From Firmicutes bacterium UBA3738 (GTDB lineage Bacteria; Bacillota; Clostridia; Peptostreptococcales; Anaerovoracaceae): 56,634 bases of DNA. Below, one piece after another: positions 1 through 8,591 of the stretch; the stretch's first letter is position 1; each line of letters opens with the position of its first letter. The notes beneath the pieces were generated by a model. The model saw nothing but the letters and a program-made list of their open reading frames with translations. It made no database searches and had not been told where the DNA came from. The position numbers and the translations under genes are program-made. The DNA is taken from assembly GCA_002372505.1 (NCBI GenBank), contig DFGY01000004.1, positions 1 to 56,634 on the forward strand, in the 5' to 3' direction.

Positions 1-484
1 CGTTTAGAATACCGAGAGTTCATCCATTTCCCTGGGGGGGGGTACTTGTTGGAGCAATTCTACAAATTGATTTCACAAAATAATTCATGGAGTATATTGT
101 GAAAAATATTTCAATGAATTTAAGTGCCTACGAAACTAAATCATTAGGAAAGCATTGATGGAATCAATTTGTATGGCAGTTGTTGTTGGAAATTATTTCA
201 CTAAAGAATATTCTATTCAAGGAGTGAAAGAATTTTTAGCAACCATAGGGAATGGAAAATAATAATAATGAGTAACAACAATAATATTTGCAAAACGAGA
301 ACGCCAAATGTTGAAAAGTATTTCACAATAAGTACCGCGATAAAAAAGGTGAAACATGTTAGTAATGAATGTGCTATGACTTATGTATGGGGACAAGTTC
401 TAAAAGTTTCCTTAGAGCATTAATTTACATTTGTAATACTTCAAGTTATACTTATTATAATGAAATTATTTATGACGGAAAGGA
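1..484. other. Gene-poor left edge with decayed ORF fragments
   Basis: No intact recognisable gene. Seen: a run of nine G near 34-42; a partial match to dispersed repeat family C at about 61-115; a short reading frame closing at 262 (start 158, 34 codons) with an upstream continuation in another frame, which looks like a frameshifted fragment; and a 51-codon frame at 268-423 without a recognisable product. I cannot assign functions. The region looks like eroded DNA left of the BrnA-like gene. Confidence 0.4.
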
Positions 485-493
485 ATGTATATT

Positions 494-814
494 ATGGCAA
501 CTACTAAGGCGACGATTAAAAAGGGGCAGAAGCCAACTAAAGAACAGTTAAATGAAGTTAAAGAGGCTGCGAAAAAAGACGCAGTCTTTGACGAGGATGC
601 CCCGGAGCTTTCCGTAGAACAATATGCTGAAATGGCAGAGATGGCGAGAAAGAAACGTGCCGGGGAAAAGAAGCCTGTGGTAGCAATTCGAATTACACCG
701 GCAACTTTGGAAAAGGCCAAAGCAACAGGAAGAGGATATACGGGTTTCTTAAGCCGCCTGCTTGATAACGCGATAGATGATCCGGAACTGGTTAAAAAAA
801 GCCTCATGGGTTAG
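494..814 (+). CDS. BrnA-like antitoxin (DUF4415 / ribbon-helix-helix type), orphan
   Basis: A 106-residue protein with a charged N-terminal half (rich in Lys/Glu) and a C-terminal stretch VAIRITPATLEKAKATG followed by GYTGFLSRLLDNAI. This is the pattern of BrnA antitoxins: a beta strand carrying the DNA-contact residues, then the dimer helices. The start at 494 is preferred over 485 because AAAGGAA lies a suitable distance upstream. In the family BrnA neutralises the BrnT ribonuclease and represses their shared operon, with brnT normally just upstream. No BrnT-like frame is visible upstream; the preceding 480 bp is decayed. It may be a solitary antitoxin or remnant regulator. Family call is fairly firm; function as an orphan is inference. 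Confidence 0.65.
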   Translation: MATTKATIKKGQKPTKEQLNEVKEAAKKDAVFDEDAPELSVEQYAEMAEMARKKRAGEKKPVVAIRITPATLEKAKATGRGYTGFLSRLLDNAIDDPELVKKSLMG

Positions 815-830
815 CCCCATAAGAGGGATA

Positions 831-861
831 GTAAACAAAAAGCCTGTCCCCGTGAAACGCT
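831..861 (+). repeat. REP-A dispersed repeat
   Basis: Carries AAAAAGCCTGTCCCCGTGAA followed by ACGC, the core of the commonest intergenic repeat in this window. It is the leftmost copy and sits just after the brnA-like stop codon. Confidence 0.85.
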
Positions 862-917
862 ACTTTTTTAATATTCAGAATAGTGCGAGGGAGGGCGAAG
901 ATTGCGAAAATAAGAGA

Positions 918-935
918 AAGTCAATTTTTTAACAA
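918..935. promoter_or_regulatory. Rex-like operator 1
   Basis: AAGTCAA-TTTT-TTAACAA fits the clostridial Rex consensus TTGTTAA-N4-TTAACAA: a perfect right half, 4 of 7 in the left half, correct spacing. It abuts the -35 of the hbd promoter. Rex is a NADH/NAD+-sensing repressor of fermentation genes, including butyrate genes in clostridia. The match is visible; binding is inferred. Confidence 0.55.
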
Positions 936-942
936 ATAGTTC

Positions 943-970
943 TTGACGCACAAATTCAGAGTGCTATAAT
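943..970 (+). promoter_or_regulatory. Sigma-A promoter of the butyrate cluster
   Basis: -35 TTGACG (943-948), 16-nt spacer, -10 TATAAT (965-970), about 90 nt upstream of the hbd start. It is bracketed by two Rex-like sites, so repression by steric block is plausible. Confidence 0.75.
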
Positions 971-983
971 GGGAATATCGAAA

Positions 984-1001
984 CGGTTAATTTTTTAACA
1001 A
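984..1001. promoter_or_regulatory. Rex-like operator 2
   Basis: CGGTTAA-TTTT-TTAACAA matches the Rex consensus at 12 of 14 half-site positions with the required 4-nt spacer. It lies just downstream of the predicted transcription start. Confidence 0.65.
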
Positions 1002-1059
1002 GCGGTTCGCTCGAATCGCTTATCAACTCTTTTATAACATTAATAAGGAGGACGTATTA

Positions 1060-1908
1060 ATGAAGAAAATCGGCGTACTAGGCACGGGTACTATGGGTGC
1101 CGGAATCATCCAGGTTCTTGCACAGAACGGTTATGAAGTAGTACTCAGAGCAAGAAGACAGACATCTGTTGATGGCGGCATGGCAAAAGTTGAAAAAGCT
1201 TTTGACAAGATGGTCGCCAAAGAAAAGATGACAGAAGATCAGAAGAAAGAGATCATGTCAAGAATCGAAGGTTCAACAGACATCTCCATCGTTAAAGATG
1301 CTGACCTCATCATCGAAGCTGCTACAGAAGATATGGAAGCTAAGAAGGCTCTCTTCGCAGAACTGAACGAGCTCGTTAAGCCAGAATGTATTCTCGCTAC
1401 AAACACTTCTTCACTCTCAATCACAGAGATCGCTGCAGCTTCAGGCAGACCGGACAAAGTTATCGGTATGCACTTCTTCAATCCTGTTCCGATGATGAAG
1501 CTTGTTGAAATCATCAAGGGCCTCACAACATCAGAAGAGACAAAGAATACGATCGTTGAGCTGACAGAAGCTATCGGCAAGACTCCGGTAGAAGTAGAAG
1601 AAGCTCCGGGATTCGTAGTAAACAGAATCCTCGTCCCGATGATCAACGAAGCAGCATTCGTATACAGCGAAGGCCTTGCAAGCGCAGAAGACATCGACAC
1701 AGCTATGAAGCTTGGTGCTAACCACCCGATGGGGCCTCTGGCTCTGGGCGACCTTGTTGGTCTTGACATCGCTCTGGCTGTAATGGAAACATTCTACAGA
1801 GAATTTGCTGACAGCAAATACAGACCGGCTCCGATCCTGAAGAAGATGGTAAGAGCAGGACACCTCGGCATGAAGACAGGTAAAGGTTTCTTTGACTATA
1901 GCAAGTAA
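1060..1908 (+). CDS. hbd: 3-hydroxybutyryl-CoA dehydrogenase
   Basis: A 282-residue cytoplasmic enzyme that interconverts acetoacetyl-CoA and 3-hydroxybutyryl-CoA with NAD(P)H in butyrate synthesis. The N-terminus carries the Rossmann motif GTGTMGAGI (residues 8-16). ATNTSSLSI and HFFNPVPMMKLVEII are family signatures holding the catalytic Ser/His/Asn region, and the C-terminal helical domain contains GNHPMGPL-like and GLDIALAVMETF segments. Length is exactly that of clostridial Hbd. The start is set by AAGGAGG eight nt upstream. First gene behind the Rex-flanked promoter. Crotonase (crt), its usual neighbour, is not in the window. Confidence 0.95.
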   Translation: MKKIGVLGTGTMGAGIIQVLAQNGYEVVLRARRQTSVDGGMAKVEKAFDKMVAKEKMTEDQKKEIMSRIEGSTDISIVKDADLIIEAATEDMEAKKALFAELNELVKPECILATNTSSLSITEIAAASGRPDKVIGMHFFNPVPMMKLVEIIKGLTTSEETKNTIVELTEAIGKTPVEVEEAPGFVVNRILVPMINEAAFVYSEGLASAEDIDTAMKLGANHPMGPLALGDLVGLDIALAVMETFYREFADSKYRPAPILKKMVRAGHLGMKTGKGFFDYSK

Positions 1909-2010
1909 TCAGCCGTAAACAAGTCTATTAAACTTCGGCGCAAGGCGAATGAAGTTAGATAATTATAAGTTATAGGGTATGAAACATTATAAAGTTAGGA
2001 GAAAACGATT

Positions 2011-3183
2011 ATGAATGATGTTTATGTAGTATCCGCTGTAAGAACACCGGTTGGTGATTTCATGGGTAGCCTGTCAGCTCTGACAGATATCGAACTGGGA
2101 ACAATCGCAGCTAAGGCAGCTATCGAAAAGGCTGGTCTTACACCTGAGCAGATCGAAGAACTTACACTCGGTATGGTATACATGGGTGGATCAAAGGGTG
2201 GCCCGGCTAGACAGATCCAGATGGCTCTGGGATGCAAACCTGAAAGCTATTCATGCGCAATCAACCAGCTGTGCGGATCAGCTATGAGAGCTACAGAAAT
2301 TCTTTCACAGCAGATTATGCTTGGAAAGACTGGCGTAGGCGTTGTAGTTGGTGCTGAAAGCATGAGTAATGCTGCTTACATTCTGAACAAAGCTAGAACA
2401 ATCAGAATGGGCGACGTTAAACTGTGCGACTCACTGACACACGATGGTCTGGTTTGCGACCTCAGCGGATATCACATGGGTGTTACAGCTGAAAACCTGG
2501 CTGAAGAATTTAACATCACAAGAGAAGAGCAGGACGAACTGGCAGTAATGTCTCACGAAAGAGCTGCTAAGGCTATCGAAGAAGGCAGATTTGCTGAAGA
2601 ACTCGTACCTGTAACAATCTCCACAAGAAAAGGCGATGTAGTAGTTGACAGAGACGAGCATCCTAAGGCTACAAGCATGGAAAAACTGGCTAAATTAAAG
2701 CCTGCATTCAAGAAGGACGGAACAGTTACAGCTGGTAACGCTTCCGGAATCAACGATGGTGCTGCTGCAATGGTACTGGCTAGCGGTGAGATGGTTGAAA
2801 AACTGGGTCTCAAGCCAATGGCTAAGCTGGTTGCAAGCTGCTCCGCAGGTGTTGAGCCTCAGAGAATGGGTTATGGCCCGGCTGTAGCTATTCCGAAGGT
2901 ACTCGAACTTGCTGGACTTACAAAAGATGATATTGGTTACTGGGAAATCAATGAAGCGTTTGCAGCTCAGTTCCTGGCTTGCAACAAGACACTTCAGCTC
3001 GACATCAACAAGGTTAACCGCAACGGTTCCGGTATTGCTATCGGACACCCGGTTGGCTGCACAGGCGTTAGAATCCAGGTTGGTCTGATTCACGAAATGA
3101 TCAAGCAGGATGTTAAGTACGGATGTGCTTCACTGTGCGTAGGTGGCGGCCCAGCTCTCGCTATCATTTGGGAAAAGTGCTAA
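2011..3183 (+). CDS. thlA: Acetyl-CoA C-acetyltransferase (thiolase)
   Basis: A 390-residue biosynthetic thiolase condensing two acetyl-CoA to acetoacetyl-CoA, the entry to butyrate. The nucleophile Cys88 lies in NQLCGSAMRA, the NEAFAAQ motif follows near residue 316, His346 lies in GIAIGHPVGCTG, and the second catalytic Cys376 lies in CVGGGPA. All thiolase active-site residues are present and the length is typical. RBS TTAGGAG precedes the ATG. It is about 100 nt after hbd without an obvious terminator between, so co-transcription is likely; a strong hairpin follows it. Confidence 0.95.
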   Translation: MNDVYVVSAVRTPVGDFMGSLSALTDIELGTIAAKAAIEKAGLTPEQIEELTLGMVYMGGSKGGPARQIQMALGCKPESYSCAINQLCGSAMRATEILSQQIMLGKTGVGVVVGAESMSNAAYILNKARTIRMGDVKLCDSLTHDGLVCDLSGYHMGVTAENLAEEFNITREEQDELAVMSHERAAKAIEEGRFAEELVPVTISTRKGDVVVDRDEHPKATSMEKLAKLKPAFKKDGTVTAGNASGINDGAAAMVLASGEMVEKLGLKPMAKLVASCSAGVEPQRMGYGPAVAIPKVLELAGLTKDDIGYWEINEAFAAQFLACNKTLQLDINKVNRNGSGIAIGHPVGCTGVRIQVGLIHEMIKQDVKYGCASLCVGGGPALAIIWEKC

Positions 3184-3207
3184 GCCTAAGCGCTGAAAAT
3201 CAATAGA

Positions 3208-3245
3208 GCCCTTAAAGTTACCACCTCGGTGGTAACTTTTCGGGC
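3208..3245 (+). terminator. Hairpin after thlA
   Basis: A perfect 12-bp stem (AAAGTTACCACC 3214-3225 with its complement 3228-3239) is extended by GCCC/GGGC (3208-3211, 3242-3245). Only a TTTT lies inside the right arm and no long T tract follows, so it may be a partial terminator or processing hairpin that sets the thlA/bcd ratio. Confidence 0.65.
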
Positions 3246-3308
3246 GTTTATAACCTGTTGATTTAGGCGATTAAAAATAAAATGGCAAATGGAAAGGAGA
3301 ATTGCTAA

Positions 3309-4451
3309 ATGAATTTTCAATTAACAAGAGAGCAGGAACTGACCAAGAAAATGGTTGAGAAATTCTGCGAAGAAGTAGTTGCTCCTGTCGCTGATGATAT
3401 GGACGTGGAACACGAATTTCCGGTTGACATCGTAAAGCAGATGGGCGAACTGGGAATGATGGGTATCATGTGGCCAAAAGAATACGGCGGCGCAGGCGGC
3501 GACTACATCCAGTACTGTGAAGTAATCGAAAGACTGACTGCTGCACACGCTGCAGTTGGTACAGTTGTAGCAGCACACACTTCACTGTGCACAGGCCCGA
3601 TTTACTACTATGGTACAGAAGAGCAGAAGCAGGAATGGATGGTTCCTCTCGCTAAGGGCGAAAGACTTGGTGCTTTCGGTCTGACAGAAGCTGACGCCGG
3701 TTCCGACTCAGGTGCTACACAGACAACAGCTGTAGACATGGGCGACCACTGGCTGATCAACGGCTCAAAGATCTTCATCACAAACGCCGGCTATGCTGAT
3801 ACATTCGTAATCACAGCAATGACAGACAAGAAGCTGGGCACACGTGGTGGTATCTCATTCTTCATCATCGATAAGGATGACCCGGGCTTCTCAACAGGTG
3901 CAGAAGAAGACAAACTTGGTATCCGTTGCTCATCAACTCGTGAGCTGATCTTCGAAGATTGCAAAATTCCGAAGGACAGACTCGTAGGTAAAGTTGGACA
4001 GGGCTTCAAGATTGCCATGGGAACACTGGAAAAGGCTCGTATCGGCGTTGCCGCTCAGGGCGTTGGCGTTGCACAGGGTGCTTTCGAAATCACAAAGGAA
4101 TACATGGGACAGAGAAAACAGTTCGGAAAGACAATCAACAAGTTCCAGTATCCTGCTTTCACAATGGCAGAACTCTACACAAGAATCGAAGCTGCTAGAC
4201 TGCTCGTTATGAGAGCTGCTGACCTGGCTGACAAGGGTATGCCTTGCGGTACAGAATCTGCTATGGCTAAATTCTACGCTTCAGAAATCGCTATGGATAT
4301 GGCTACAAAGGGCGTACAGTTCCACGGTGGATACGGCTTCATCAACGACTACTCAATCCAGAGATACTTCAGAGATGCCAAGATTATGGAAATCTACGAA
4401 GGTACATCGGAAATCCAGAAACTCATCGTATCAGGTGCTATCCTGAGATAA
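3309..4451 (+). CDS. bcd: Short-chain acyl-CoA (butyryl-CoA) dehydrogenase
   Basis: A 380-residue FAD enzyme that reduces crotonyl-CoA to butyryl-CoA; with EtfAB, clostridial Bcd couples this to ferredoxin reduction (electron bifurcation). Visible: the FAD/substrate segment FGLTEADAGSDSGATQT, the mid-domain WLINGSKIFITNAG, the C-terminal QFHGGYGFINDYSIQRYFRD, and catalytic Glu364 in MEIYEGTSEIQK. Length and motifs match clostridial Bcd. RBS GGAAAGGAG. etfBA downstream, separated only by the CoA-transferase, support assignment to butyryl-CoA rather than another acyl-CoA. Confidence 0.93.
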   Translation: MNFQLTREQELTKKMVEKFCEEVVAPVADDMDVEHEFPVDIVKQMGELGMMGIMWPKEYGGAGGDYIQYCEVIERLTAAHAAVGTVVAAHTSLCTGPIYYYGTEEQKQEWMVPLAKGERLGAFGLTEADAGSDSGATQTTAVDMGDHWLINGSKIFITNAGYADTFVITAMTDKKLGTRGGISFFIIDKDDPGFSTGAEEDKLGIRCSSTRELIFEDCKIPKDRLVGKVGQGFKIAMGTLEKARIGVAAQGVGVAQGAFEITKEYMGQRKQFGKTINKFQYPAFTMAELYTRIEAARLLVMRAADLADKGMPCGTESAMAKFYASEIAMDMATKGVQFHGGYGFINDYSIQRYFRDAKIMEIYEGTSEIQKLIVSGAILR

Positions 4452-4544
4452 GGCAACGCCCAGCTAACGCAGCAGGTAAATGCCTGATGAGTGAATATAG
4501 AAAGTTGCAGGCAAAGAACACTAATTACTGTTTAAGGAGATAAA

Positions 4545-5888
4545 ATGGATTTTGCAAAAGAATACCAAGAAAAACTGGTAAGCCCGCAGGAAGCGGTCAA
4601 ATGCGTTAAGTCCGGAGATTGGGTCGACTATTCTCTGTGCTGCGCAGTACCTATTGCACTTGATGCAGCTCTGGCAGAGAGAAAAGATGAACTGGAGGAT
4701 GTTAAAATCCGTTCCGGTATTACATCGACACCAAGAAAAGTCCTCGAAGTTGACCAGGAAGGTGATACATTCACATACATGGACTGGCACTTCACCGGAT
4801 ACGACCGCAAAATGAAGAAGGCCGGAAACAAGAACATATTCTTTAACCCCCTTCTCTATCGTAACCTGCCTTACCACTATCGCAAGAACATCAATGTCGA
4901 TGTTGCCATGATGATGGTATCGCCAATGGATGAAAAGGGATTCTTCTCTTTCTCACTTTCCAACTCGGCGTCGGCAGCGATTGCAGAGAATGCTGACATC
5001 GTCATTCTCGAAGTAAACAAGAATCTTCCGAACGTATACGACCTGAAAGAAGGCGCAATACACATTTCAGAAGTTGATTACATCGTAGAGCACGACTCCG
5101 CTCTTCCCGTACTGCCGCCGGCAGGCGAGCCGAGCGAGGTGGACAAAGCGGTGGCTAAGCTGGTCCTCGAAGAACTGGTAGATGGTTCCTGCATACAGCT
5201 TGGTATCGGCAGCATGCCCAACACAATCGGCGAAATGATCGCCGCATCGGATCTTAAGGATCTGGGTATCCACACTGAAATGCTTGTAGATGCTTATCTG
5301 GCAATGTACAAGGCCGGAAAGATAACAAACAAAATGAAGCAGGTGGATAAGGGCAGAGGCATATTCGGATTCGCCCTCGGAAGCCAGGAACTTTACGACT
5401 GGACCAACGAGAACAGAGCCCTTCTCAGCGCGCCGATTGACTATTGCAACGATCCTTACGTAATGGCAGCAAATGATAACATGATGTCAATCAACAATGC
5501 TCTTGAAGTCGACCTTCTGGGCCAGACTGCATCGGAAGCAGCAGGATATAATCAGATATCCGGCACAGGCGGACAGCTTGACTTCCTTACAGGCGCACAT
5601 ATGTCAAAGGGAGGCAAAGGTCTCATCTGCATGTCTTCAACGTTCACAACGAAGGACGGCGTGAAGAAATCACGTATCAGACCTCGTCTCGCTGAAGGCA
5701 GCATCGTAACAGACCCACGCAGCCAGGCTTATTACATCATCACCGAGTTCGGTAAGGTTAAGCTGGCAGGTCTCGCTACATGGCAGATGGCAGAAGCGTT
5801 AATCAGCATTGCGGATCCTGAGTTCAGAGACGAGCTCATCGCAGAGGCTGAGGCTATGGGCATATGGCGTAAGAGCAACAAGAGATAA
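4545..5888 (+). CDS. Butyryl-CoA:acetate (4-hydroxybutyrate-type) CoA-transferase
   Basis: A 447-residue family I CoA-transferase of the 4-hydroxybutyrate/butyryl-CoA:acetate group. Signatures: GIGSMPNTIGEM, HTEM with Glu245 (likely the catalytic glutamate that forms the enzyme-CoA thioester), SEAAGYNQISGTGGQLDF, and the C-terminal PRSQAYYIITEFG. Its place between bcd and etfBA argues that it releases butyrate from butyryl-CoA with acetate as acceptor. Specificity for 4-hydroxybutyrate cannot be excluded from sequence alone. RBS AAGGAG seven nt before the start. A short fossil of a related CoA-transferase lies near 56.2 kb. Confidence 0.85.
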   Translation: MDFAKEYQEKLVSPQEAVKCVKSGDWVDYSLCCAVPIALDAALAERKDELEDVKIRSGITSTPRKVLEVDQEGDTFTYMDWHFTGYDRKMKKAGNKNIFFNPLLYRNLPYHYRKNINVDVAMMMVSPMDEKGFFSFSLSNSASAAIAENADIVILEVNKNLPNVYDLKEGAIHISEVDYIVEHDSALPVLPPAGEPSEVDKAVAKLVLEELVDGSCIQLGIGSMPNTIGEMIAASDLKDLGIHTEMLVDAYLAMYKAGKITNKMKQVDKGRGIFGFALGSQELYDWTNENRALLSAPIDYCNDPYVMAANDNMMSINNALEVDLLGQTASEAAGYNQISGTGGQLDFLTGAHMSKGGKGLICMSSTFTTKDGVKKSRIRPRLAEGSIVTDPRSQAYYIITEFGKVKLAGLATWQMAEALISIADPEFRDELIAEAEAMGIWRKSNKR

Positions 5889-5949
5889 GCTCCGTGAATG
5901 CTTGCAAAAATAAACTTTAACAATTAATTAAAACAATAAGTGGCTTAAA

Positions 5950-5955
5950 TATAAT
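5950..5955 (+). promoter_or_regulatory. Possible internal -10 before etfB
   Basis: TATAAT lies 20 nt upstream of the etfB start, with only a weak -35 and a TTTAACAATT half-site further up that resembles half of a Rex site. It may add transcription of etfBA. Confidence 0.3.
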
Positions 5956-5974
5956 CTTAATAGGAGGAGACCAC

Positions 5975-6775
5975 ATGAAAGCTATCGTATGTGTAAAACA
6001 GGTACCGGATACCTCCGGCGTAGTAGCCGTCAAAGCTGACGGCACTATGGATCGTGCTGCTATGGCAACGATCACCAACCATGACGATCTGGCCGCTGTA
6101 GAAGCAGCGCTGGAACTGAAAGACAAGACCGGCTGCGAAGTAATCGTAGTGTCCATGGGACCACCGCCGGCAGAAGGAATGCTTAGAGAACTTATCGCTA
6201 TGGGAGCTGACAGAGGCGTACTCATTTCCGCTAGAGAATTTGGTGGATCCGATACATACGCTACAAGCCAGATCATAGCTGCAGCAGTAAACAAAATCGG
6301 CGTTGACAAAGAAGACGTTGTATTCTGCGGAAGACAGGCTATCGACGGTGACACCGCTCAGGTAGGACCTCAGATCGCAGAAAAGCTGGGACTGCCCCAG
6401 GTAACATATGCTGCTGACATCGACAAGGATGGCGACAAGCTGACAATCAAGCGTCTGCTGGAAGACGGACACATGATGCTGTCAGTTGAGACACCTTGCC
6501 TGGTTACAACAGTTAAAGAACTGAACAATCCTCGTTACATGAACGTTGGACTCATTCAGGAGTGCTTCGACAAACCGCTCGACATTTTCGACTATGAAGC
6601 ACTGAAAGACGAACCATTAATCGACCCCGACACAATCGGTCTCGAAGGTTCACCGACGAACGTTTACAAGTCCTTCTCACCTCCGGCAAAAGGCGCTTGC
6701 CAGATGCTCGAAGGTAGCGACAGAGGCACAGTAGACGAGCTCACAGGCATACTTGCAGATAAACATTTGATCTAA
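5975..6775 (+). CDS. etfB: Electron transfer flavoprotein, beta subunit
   Basis: A 266-residue EtfB: MKAIVCVKQVPDT start, GADRGVLIS-like AMP/FAD-binding stretch, FCGRQAIDGDTAQVGPQ signature and ETPCLVTTVKELNNPRY. In clostridia EtfB binds the bifurcating FAD and NADH; together with EtfA and Bcd it oxidises NADH and reduces crotonyl-CoA plus ferredoxin. Very good RBS (AGGAGGAG). Spacing to etfA is 15 nt, so the two are co-translated in one transcript. Confidence 0.95.
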   Translation: MKAIVCVKQVPDTSGVVAVKADGTMDRAAMATITNHDDLAAVEAALELKDKTGCEVIVVSMGPPPAEGMLRELIAMGADRGVLISAREFGGSDTYATSQIIAAAVNKIGVDKEDVVFCGRQAIDGDTAQVGPQIAEKLGLPQVTYAADIDKDGDKLTIKRLLEDGHMMLSVETPCLVTTVKELNNPRYMNVGLIQECFDKPLDIFDYEALKDEPLIDPDTIGLEGSPTNVYKSFSPPAKGACQMLEGSDRGTVDELTGILADKHLI

Positions 6776-6790
6776 GGAAAGGAGTTAAAA

Positions 6791-7894
6791 ATGGCTTTTG
6801 ATAGTAAAGATACAGCTGCTTTCAAGGACGTATGGGTGTTCTGCGAGCAGAGAGACGGAGAAATTATGTCAATCAGCCACCAGCTGCTGAGCGAAGGCAG
6901 AAAGCTGGCTGATGACCTTGGTGCAAACCTTTGCGGCGTACTTCTGGGTTGCGGAATTCCGGAAGATGCTGCTAAACAGCTTGGCGGATATGGTGCAGAT
7001 ATCGTTTACAATATCGACCACGAAAAGCTGAAAGTATACACAACAGATGCTTACACAAAGGCAATCTGCGACATCGTTGAAGAAAAGAAACCGGAAATCG
7101 TACTCTTCGGTGCTACAAACATCGGTCGTGACCTGGCTCCGAGATGCGCAGCCAGACTTCACACAGGTCTGACAGCTGACTGTACTCACCTGGACGTAGA
7201 TGTTGAAAAGTACAAGGCATTCCTGAAGACAACATCCACAATCGATGTTGACAACACAGAATTCATGCCTGGCACAAACCTGAAGATGACTCGTCCTGCA
7301 TTCGGCGGTCACCTGATGGCTACAATCATCTGCCCAAGATTCAGACCTCAGATGTCAACAGTACGTCCCGGCGTAATGCAGACACAGGAATTCGATGATG
7401 CTAAAGCTGCTGCTTGCAAAATCGAAAACTTCCCGGTTGAAATCACAGATGCAGATATCCATGTAACAGTAGAAGCAGTTGAAAAGACAGCTAAGAAACT
7501 GGTTGACCTTATCGGTGCAGACATCATCGTATCCGTAGGTCGTGGTATCAGCAAGGATCCTGAAAAGGGCATCGCCATCGCTCAGGAACTGGCTGACACA
7601 CTTGGCGGCGTAGTAGGTTCATCCCGTGCTTGCGTTGATGCTGGATTCATTTCACAGGATCACCAGGTAGGACAGACAGGTAAAACTGTACATCCGAAAA
7701 TCTACATCGCTCTGGGTATCTCCGGCGCTATCCAGCACAAGGCTGGTATGCAGGATTCAGAATGCATCATCGCTGTAAACAAGAACGAAGATGCTCCAAT
7801 CTTCGAAGTTGCAAGCTACGGTATCGTAGGCGACCTCTTCAGCGTTGGCCCAATGCTCACAGAATCCATCAAGGAAATCCTGGCAGGCAAATAA
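6791..7894 (+). CDS. etfA: Electron transfer flavoprotein, alpha subunit
   Basis: A 367-residue EtfA. N-terminal ETF domain (VWVFCEQRDGEI, FGATNIGRDLAPR), then the C-terminal FAD domain with SVGRGISKDPEKGI, GGVVGSSRACVDAGFISQDHQVGQTGKTVHPKIYIALGISG split over the classic FAD-binding loop. It is about 30 residues longer than many EtfA at the N-terminus, as in clostridial bifurcating forms. RBS GGAAAGGAG. Last gene of the cluster, followed by hairpin repeat B acting as a terminator. Confidence 0.95.
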   Translation: MAFDSKDTAAFKDVWVFCEQRDGEIMSISHQLLSEGRKLADDLGANLCGVLLGCGIPEDAAKQLGGYGADIVYNIDHEKLKVYTTDAYTKAICDIVEEKKPEIVLFGATNIGRDLAPRCAARLHTGLTADCTHLDVDVEKYKAFLKTTSTIDVDNTEFMPGTNLKMTRPAFGGHLMATIICPRFRPQMSTVRPGVMQTQEFDDAKAAACKIENFPVEITDADIHVTVEAVEKTAKKLVDLIGADIIVSVGRGISKDPEKGIAIAQELADTLGGVVGSSRACVDAGFISQDHQVGQTGKTVHPKIYIALGISGAIQHKAGMQDSECIIAVNKNEDAPIFEVASYGIVGDLFSVGPMLTESIKEILAGK

Positions 7895-7918
7895 GCTAAG
7901 CTAAAAGCGATATTCAAA

Positions 7919-7953
7919 AGGTGACAGGGGGACGGTTCTCCTGTCATCTTTTT
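7919..7953 (+). terminator. Repeat B hairpin, terminator of etfBA
   Basis: GGTGACAGG, loop GGGACGGTTCT, CCTGTCATC, then TTTTT. A member of hairpin family B placed 25 nt after etfA stop, with the stem plus T tract of an intrinsic terminator. Confidence 0.75.
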
Positions 7954-8062
7954 GCGTTTCACGGGGACAGGCTTTTTGTTCCGCCTGAAGCCTGGGGACG
8001 GCACCGTAACGCAAAACCTGTCCCTGTGAAACGCGGAACGCAAAACCTGTCCCTGTGAAACG
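7954..8062. repeat. REP-A cluster: one inverted and two tandem copies
   Basis: A minus-orientation copy at 7954-7983 faces two plus copies at 8009-8034 and 8037-8062, which are a 28-bp tandem (ACGCAAAACCTGTCCCTGTG core). The head-to-head arrangement resembles a REPIN. Confidence 0.85.
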
Positions 8063-8162
8063 CTACTGTCATATCTCAACTTATGGTGTTAAAAGTGTTG
8101 AAAAAATGATATAATTGACGTAAGAAGCGTGACTAGATAATGTTGCTTAGAAGAAAGGCTGA

Positions 8163-8591
8163 ATGATTATGATGATATCAACTAAAGGGAGATACGCACT
8201 GAGAATGATGGCGGATTTGGCTGAGCAGGAGCCGGACAAGTACACGCCGCTAAAAGACATTGCGGTGCGTCAGGAAATTTCACAGAAATATCTGGAGAGC
8301 ATCATGACCATGCTTTCGAAGAGAGGCCTGGTTGATTCTCTTCATGGGAAAGGCGGCGGCTACAGGCTCAACAAAGCTCCTGAAGATTATAGTGTCGTTG
8401 AGATCCTGAGGGTGACAGAAACGTCCATGGTTCCGGTGACCTGCCTACAGGAAGGTGCGGAGCCCTGCTCAAGGGCGGATTTTTGCAAAACACTGCCCAT
8501 GTGGAAAAAGTTCAACGAAATTATTGACGACTATTTCGGAAATATATCTTTAGCGGATATTGCTCAAGGGAAGTTGTCCGAGATATTATAA
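8163..8591 (+). CDS. Rrf2 family transcriptional regulator
   Basis: A 142-residue Rrf2/IscR-like winged-helix regulator. MISTKGRYALRMMADLAE is the family N-terminus; QEISQKYLESIMTMLSKRGLV is the recognition helix and LHGKGGGYRLNKAPEDYSVVEIL the wing and linker. Three cysteines (VTC...EPC...DFC, spacing C-x7-C-x5-C) lie where IscR binds its Fe-S cluster, so it may sense iron-sulfur, oxygen or NO status. CymR-type cysteine regulators of the family lack this trio. Start 8163 or 8169/8172; AAAGG lies just upstream. Target genes are not evident from the neighbours. Confidence 0.85.
   Translation: MIMMISTKGRYALRMMADLAEQEPDKYTPLKDIAVRQEISQKYLESIMTMLSKRGLVDSLHGKGGGYRLNKAPEDYSVVEILRVTETSMVPVTCLQEGAEPCSRADFCKTLPMWKKFNEIIDDYFGNISLADIAQGKLSEIL

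Noticed and set aside
1239..1769. Long antisense frames in hbd and other metabolic genes
   Set aside because: They are shadows of codon bias on the opposite strand of conserved genes, with no ribosome sites or protein families.
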